Shown: in pieces, positions 1-6,317 of the stretch | Layout of the letters: every line of letters begins with the position of its first letter | Numbering within the stretch: the first letter of the stretch is position 1 | From: Anaerolineaceae bacterium | GTDB lineage: Bacteria; Chloroflexota; Anaerolineae; Anaerolineales; Anaerolineaceae | Direction: 5' to 3' | DNA: 6,317 bases | Assembly: GCA_003532515.1 (NCBI GenBank) | Contig: DOEX01000026.1 | Coordinates: 1-6,317 of the forward strand | Notes under the pieces: model-generated | What the model was told of the DNA's origin: nothing | What the model saw: the letters and a program-made list of their open reading frames with translations, nothing else | Databases searched by the model: none | Translations under genes and position numbers: made by a program

Positions 1-1544
1 CTGTAGTCGTTGAGGGTGGCGATTTCGTCTCCCAGGTAAATCAGGGGGATTCCGCCGGCAGTCATAACCACAAAATGCAGCAGAAGAATGCGTTTGATGG
101 CTAACTCCACTTCTTCAGGTCCTTCTTCTGCCAGGGCTTTTTCAAGCCCCGCCAGGGATGCGCAAGTCCCTGATATACGGCAATCGCCTGTTTTTGGGTT
201 TTCCTGGAAGGGAAGCCCGCGCGCAAAACTACCTGTGAAGCGACCGCGGTAGAACTCGTTTAAAAAGCGGCGGTGGTCGTAGCCGTTGATGCCCAGCCTG
301 GCAGCATCGTCATCCGAAAAAGTCCAGCCAATGTCATCGTGACAGCGAACATAATTGACCCAGGCAGTTCCCTCTGGAAGCTCAAACCTTTCGTGCAGTG
401 CTTGCGAAAGCAAATTGACTTCACGCGTCGCCAGGCTGTTCCAGAGCAGCGCCATCAGTAGGGGATTATAAGAAAGCTGGCATTCCAAAGGTGAAATGTA
501 CTTGATCACTTCCTCCGGATGCACAATCGCTTCAGATTTGAACAGGATGGCAGGTGCAACCACGCGCGTAATGGCATTGAAGCCCTGCAAAATGGCGTGC
601 GCCTCTGGCAAGTTCTCGCAGGAAGTGCCCAGCTCTTTCCAGATGAACGCCACCGCGTCCAGGCGGAAGATCTCCACTCCCTGGTTGGCCAGAAAAAGCA
701 TTTCTTCGCTCATTCGGTTAAAGACCAGCGGGTTGCTGTAATCCAGGTCCCATTGATAGGAGTGAAACGTGGTCCAAACCCAGGATTTGATGTCTTCAAA
801 CCAGGTAAAGGCTCCCGGATGTTCGTCCGGGAAGATTTCTCTCAGAGTTTTTTCGTATAGGTCGGGCACAGTCCGATCCGGGAATATGCCGTACATGTCG
901 CGGTAATCCGGGTCGCCGGCTTTTGCTTTGAGCGCCCATTCATGCTCGTTGGAGGTGTGGTTGATCACCAAATCCAGCACCAGGCTGATGCCCTGGTCAC
1001 GCAGTTCGCGTGAGAGCTGTGCAAGTTCAGCCATCGTACCCAGGGGCGGATGGACTTCCCTGAAAGAGCTGACGGCATAGCCGCCATCATTTTCGTTCTC
1101 TGGCATCTTAAAGAGCGGCATGAGGTGCAGATAGGTCAGCCCGAGTTCTTTGAAATAAGGGATTTTGGCGCGGATCCCCTCCAAATTTCCAGCAAAACGA
1201 TCCACGTAACAGACACCGCCCACTACCTGGTTGGATTGGAACCAGAGCTCGTCCGTTTCCCGCTGGCAGTCAAGTTCGCGTAAATCCGCAGGGCGCTGGA
1301 AAGCGGCTTGTGCCATGCTCTTTAGCAGGTTTTCAAGGTGAAAGACCATGTCATAGCGTTTGCCGTAAAGGAGATGGTAAAGCTGAAACAGGTCATCAAA
1401 ATGACTTCCCAAACGCTGTGTAAAGAGTTTCCAGGCTTGCGGGTCCTCTTCAACTAAGAGGGCAAATTCCTTCTCCAGAATGGGCAAAAGACGCGCCAGA
1501 ACGCGGTTGGATTCCACATGAAGGTCTATAATTCCAGCTTTCAT
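1..1544 (-). CDS. ams: Amylosucrase (GH13 subfamily 4), 3' end cut by the window edge
   Basis: The enzyme transfers glucose from sucrose to alpha-1,4-glucan and releases fructose (EC 2.4.1.4). The 514 visible codons are collinear with Neisseria polysaccharea amylosucrase as I recall it. They include an N-terminal helical region (about 1-90) and then the GH13 barrel. Visible key residues are D153 in NDGGYAVSS (substrate pocket), H196 in NHTSNEHEW, nucleophile D296 in FRLDAVAFIW, acid/base E338 in FKSEAIVHP, and H402-D403 in CHDDIGW. The D296-E338-D403 spacing equals that of D286-E328-D393 in the Neisseria enzyme. The reading frame is open to base 1 and breaks off after GDEIATLNDY, so roughly 120 residues, including the C-terminal beta domain, lie outside. 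The ATG at 1544 has AAGGAG eight bases upstream. No signal peptide is seen, which suggests a cytoplasmic enzyme. It lies 39 bases after treS and is probably in the same transcript. A sucrose hydrolase of the same subfamily is the main alternative. Confidence 0.93.
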   Translation of the reverse strand, partial: MKAGIIDLHVESNRVLARLLPILEKEFALLVEEDPQAWKLFTQRLGSHFDDLFQLYHLLYGKRYDMVFHLENLLKSMAQAAFQRPADLRELDCQRETDELWFQSNQVVGGVCYVDRFAGNLEGIRAKIPYFKELGLTYLHLMPLFKMPENENDGGYAVSSFREVHPPLGTMAELAQLSRELRDQGISLVLDLVINHTSNEHEWALKAKAGDPDYRDMYGIFPDRTVPDLYEKTLREIFPDEHPGAFTWFEDIKSWVWTTFHSYQWDLDYSNPLVFNRMSEEMLFLANQGVEIFRLDAVAFIWKELGTSCENLPEAHAILQGFNAITRVVAPAILFKSEAIVHPEEVIKYISPLECQLSYNPLLMALLWNSLATREVNLLSQALHERFELPEGTAWVNYVRCHDDIGWTFSDDDAARLGINGYDHRRFLNEFYRGRFTGSFARGLPFQENPKTGDCRISGTCASLAGLEKALAEEGPEEVELAIKRILLLHFVVMTAGGIPLIYLGDEIATLNDY

Positions 1545-4500
1545 CGCTGTTGCTCCTTGAAGATCACTTCTTGCTGAAAATTTTTATTGCTTATCTGATC
1601 CTAAATAGCCAGGTTGTGGGGCATTAGGACCGGAAGGGATATTGGCTTTATCACCCACAGGCAGCAGCCACAGGAAGCCATAGGCTGGCAGGGTGTAATC
1701 GCCGGGATAAATAGTCTCACCACTTAATAAATCAATAAACTTTTCTGCTGTCTCCGGGATCCAGCCTTTAACCGGAACATCGCGCAGGTTGTTGAGCACC
1801 ACAATACGAGTTCCTTCCCACTTTCGTTGATAGGCAACCACCGCCTTTGTCTCGAAACTGAAGGATTTCCAATTGAAATCGCCTCTCCCAAAGACCGGGT
1901 GCTGCTTGCGGACAGCAATTAAATGACGGACCTTGTTCAACAGCGAGTGCGGGTCAGCATCCTGGACGGCAACGTTCACCCGCTTGTAACTATAGACAGG
2001 ATCATCGATGACCGGAGCATACAAGCGCTCAGTGGGCGCGTCCGAAAAGCCGGCATTGTGGCTGGCGTCCCACTGCATGGGCGTGCGCAGACCATTGCGG
2101 TCAAACAATTCAATGTTATCGCCCATGCCAATTTCATCGCCATAATACAGGAAGGGGGAGCCCATCATGGTCAGCAACATGGAGTGCAACAACAAAATCT
2201 TGCGTTGATCGTTATCAAGCAAGGGTGCCAGACGCCTTCGGATGCCCAGGTTGATGCGCTGTTTGGGGTCTTGCGCATAGGTATCCCACATCCATTGACG
2301 TTCCTCGGGTGTGACCATCTCGAGTGTCAGCTCGTCGTGGCAGCGCAAAAACGTGCCCCACTGGCAGCCTTCCGGCAGGTCCGGGGTACGTGCCAAAATC
2401 TCTTCGATGGGGGTGCGGTCGCCCTTGGCAAGTGCCATATAAAGGCGCGGCATGAGCGGAAAATGGAAGTTCATGTGCATTTCATCGCCGTCGCCAAAAT
2501 ATTCTATTACGTCTTCAGGCCATTGGTTGGCTTCGCTGAGTAATAGCGTTTCCGGGCTGTATTCATCCACAAATTTACGCATTCGTTTCAAAAATTGATG
2601 AGTTTCAGGCAGGTTTTCGCAATTGGTGCCCTCACGTTCAAACAGGTAGGGTGGGGCATCCACACGCAGTCCGTCCGCGCCGGCATCGATCCAGAATTTG
2701 ACCACGTCCAGCATGGCTTGCTGGACCTCTTCGTTGTCGTAATTCAAATCGGGCTGGGTGGAAAAGAAGCGGTGCCAGAAATACTGTCCGCGTAGATCAT
2801 CGAAGCTCCAGTTTGAGGTTTCGGAATCGGTGAAAATGATGCGTGCCTCCTGATATTTCTGGTCGGTATCGGACCAGACGTACCAATCGCGGTATTTGGC
2901 GTGGTCGGGGTGATTGGGGTCGCGCGATGCCTGGAACCAGGCGTGTTGGTCGGAAGTGTGGTTGGGGATGATCTCAACAATGATACGCAATTCGCATTTG
3001 TGCGCTTCATTCATCAGATTCTTGAAGTCATCCATGTTGCCATAGGCGGGGAAAATGTCGCAAAAATCACTGACGTCATAGCCATCATCGCGGAGTGGAG
3101 AGGGCATGATCGGCAAAAGCCAGATAGCGTCCACACCCAAAGCTTTGATGTAATCCAGTTTGCTGGTCAGCCCGGGCAGGTCACCCCAACCATCACCGTT
3201 GGAATCTTTGTAAGCGCGGGTGTTGAGCTCCATGAAAATGGCATCCTTGTACCAGGGTGTTTTTTGTGTCATGTCGTTCTCCAAATTATTTTCTCGAACC
3301 CCTTCCTACACATTACTACCCCCTCTTTGAGGGGGGCAGGGGGGTGAGAGGGGTTGTTTGTAGGGAATGGGCACCCGACCATTCCATGGAATTAGCAATC
3401 CTTCGTACGGAGGGGGTCTACTGTCCTGTGAGGATCATCTCCCTTCGCCGACCTCCGCATCAGCCAGTAGGGAAAAGGCCTGCCTTTTCCGCTATCTAAC
3501 TCACAATGCCAATCGTGGTTGAGGCCGGCCTCAACCCTACGACTAATTCTTCGTACGGAGGGGACTTGCTCCCTCCGACAATAGCAAAGGAAGGGGACGA
3601 GTCCTGCTCGCTATGCTCCCAGCATCATGACCCCTTCCCTACGATTTATTCCCTCCAAACACCCACCCCTTAGCCCCCTCCTTGGAGGGGGTGGGGCGCA
3701 AGCTATCCATTTTGTTAATTTACAGATTCAACGGAAGGGATACCCTCACAGAGCAATAGAGCCCCTTCCCCACGATCCAATCGGTTATTCGACCACCTAC
3801 CCCCTCCAGGGAGGGGGATTGAGGGGGTGGGTATTTTTGTTAATTTTATCGTTGGGAGACCGTGGACCCTCACCAGGGCAGGGGCCTCCCTTATATCATT
3901 TGCAAGGAATGGGCAGTGCCCATTCCCTACGATTACTTCTATCCTTTGACCGAACCAGCCATCATGCCGCGCACAAAGTAACGCTGCAATCCAAGGAAGA
4001 CCAGCAGCGGCAAAATCATGCTGATAAAAGCTGCCGAGGTCATCAAATGCCAGTCCTGTCCTTTTTCTCCAACCAAACGAGCGACTGCGATGGTAACTGT
4101 CTGGTTTTTCTCGCCCAGGAAAACCAGGGCGACCAGGTAGTCGTTCCAGAGCCACAAGAACTGGAAGATCGCGAAGGATGCCAGAGCAGGAACAGACAAC
4201 GGCAGGATCAGTTTGGTGAAGATGGTGAAATTGGAAGCGCCGTCAATGTAAGATGATTCCAACAGCTCACGCGGGATCGTGCCAATATAATTGAAGAGCA
4301 GGTAGGTCGCCAACGGCAAACCAAAGCCGGTATGCGCCAACCAGATGCCCAAAAACGTACCGTTTAGCCCCATATTCACATAGTCTTTAAGCACCGGAAC
4401 AAGGGCGATCTGCAAAGGTACCACCAGCAAAGCCACAATGATGGTGAAGACAATGTTGCGCCCGGGGAATTCCAACCAGGCGAAGCCGAAAGCGGCGAAA

Positions 4501-6317
4501 GCCGCAATCAGGATCGGGATGATCGTGCCTGGTATGGTGACTGCCAGCGAGTTGAGGAAGGCACCCCCCAGGTTATTACCAGTACGGGTGATGGTCTGAC
4601 CTTCAGCATTTTTGTAGCTGATCGTTTTTCCACCCAAAACATCCGAGTAGTTTTTGGTAGTCAGATTAGTTGCAAAACCCACCCAACGGTTCTCAGAGAT
4701 GATGGCAGTACGAGTGCGTTTGTTGCCATACCAGGTGATCAGGCGGCCATCATCCAATTCAACCGTATTGCGGAACTCTTCGAAGGTGGCGGTTTTACCC
4801 AATATTTCAAATTCACCATCAAGGTCCACAGATTCCGGCAGGACGATACGCTCAACTTCCACATTCTCTTTATGGGGGAAAACCTGCCACCAGCCACTGC
4901 GGAAGATTTCTTCGCTGGGGCGGAAGGAGGTGATCAGGATACCCAAAATTGGCACCAACCAGATGATACAGATGATAATCAGCACGAAATTGTTCCAGAA
5001 TGCTGATTTTTGCTTGGCGGTTTTTAAGGTTTTCTTAGCCATCAGAACCCCCTTCTTGCTTGATTGAATTGACGAACGTTATTGATAATAATCGGGGTAA
5101 CCAGTAACAACAGCACAATAGCGATAGCCGAAGCCTTGCCCGCGTCAGTATAGGTGAAGCTTTGCAGGTAAAACTCATTAGCAATCACGTTAGTGCCGTT
5201 ATTGCCACCGGTCATCACGCGTACGATATCAAATGTCTTCAGGCTGAAGATCACAATGGTGGTTGTCACCGTCAGCAGGGTTCCTTTGATGTAGGGCACA
5301 ATGACTGAGAAAAAGGTCTTGATCTCGCTGGCACCATCGATGCGGGCTGCTTCCAACAATTCAGCCGGCACGCCTTTGATAGCGCTGGAGAGGATCACCA
5401 TGGCGTAGCCAGTCTGCAGCCAGATCATAATGATGATCAGGAAAAAATTGTTCCACGGCGCCAGGCTTAGCCAGGGTTGAGGCGTACCTCCAAGCGCGAT
5501 CACGATCGCATTCAATAAGCCAATTTCCTGGATGCCTACGCCAGTACCCTTATAGGTGTAGATAAACTTCCAGATTACACCCGCTCCGACGAAGGAGATC
5601 GCCATGGGCGTGAAAATAATTGACTTGTAGATCACTTCGGCTCTGGTGCGGTCTGCCAGGGTCGCGATCAGCAATCCCAATCCCACGCTGAAGGCTGTGC
5701 CAAAAACCAACCACAACAAGTTGTTGCGGAAAGTTTCAAGCATGCGAGGATCAGTAAAAGCGAATATGTAATTATCAAATCCGACCCATTCCGTCCCCAG
5801 ATAGTTGCGGAAACTGGCGATCAGTGAGCGAAACACCGGGATTGCCAGGAACCAGGCCATAATTGCTACAGCTGGTCCAACAAAAACAAAAGGCTGCAGC
5901 ACTTTTGAAACCCGTTTAGGCAGTTTCATAACAAGCCAGTTGGTGACCACATAGAGCAAGGCAACGCCGCCAACACCCCACACAATCGCTACCAAGACCT
6001 GAACGATTTGGGGAGCGTTGGCTCTTTGGAGAAATAAATATCCCTGCCACAAAACCAAAAAGGTCAGTGCAGGGACGAAAAGGGATACCAGAATTTGACC
6101 CAGGGTGGTGCCAAACCACGCAAGGATTTTGCTTAACGTGTTATTGCCATTGGGTGTTGGTGTTTTAGCTTCTAATACACTCATCCAGTCACCTCCTCAG
6201 CTGTTTGGAGTCTATGGTTTGGAGAGCAGGCTTGGTTCTGGTGCCTGCTCTCCAGTTTTTAATCTAACTTGATCTGGCTAACCTTATTCAGTTGGCCAGG
6301 AGGCGTCAATCTGCTGC

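Overview
The window reads as one minus-strand sugar-uptake and sugar-conversion locus. In transcription order (right to left) it holds: the last codons of a probable ABC sugar-binding protein (6284-6317), two ABC sugar permeases (5042-6184 and 3939-5042), a 666-base gene-free stretch full of hairpin repeats, a trehalose synthase (1584-3272), and an amylosucrase that runs off the left edge (1-1544). No gene on the plus strand is supported, and no RNA gene, CRISPR array or transposase is seen.

Organism: the coding style is bacterial, with clear Shine-Dalgarno sites and medium GC. The permease pair resembles the alpha-glucoside (AglF/AglG) branch of the MalF/MalG family. The gene-free stretch carries C-run/G-run hairpins and GTAGGG...CCCTAC hairpins of a kind common in Chloroflexota, especially Anaerolineae. 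I infer an Anaerolineae-like member of Chloroflexota, with moderate confidence; this rests on style, not on a marker gene.

How the parts work together: the binding protein and permeases would import an alpha-glucoside such as sucrose, maltose or trehalose. The ATPase is not in the window and may be encoded elsewhere. Neither enzyme start shows a signal peptide, so both probably act in the cytoplasm on imported disaccharide. Amylosucrase would use sucrose to extend alpha-1,4-glucan and release fructose. Trehalose synthase would interconvert maltose and trehalose. The two enzyme genes are 39 bases apart and probably co-transcribed. The two permease genes overlap by one base. Whether the enzymes share a transcript with the permeases is open, because the repeat island separates them.

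I did not find an undescribed system. The best second-look items are the layered repeat island at 3316-3934, the strong hairpin between the binding-protein gene and the first permease gene, and the long extracytoplasmic loop of the second permease.
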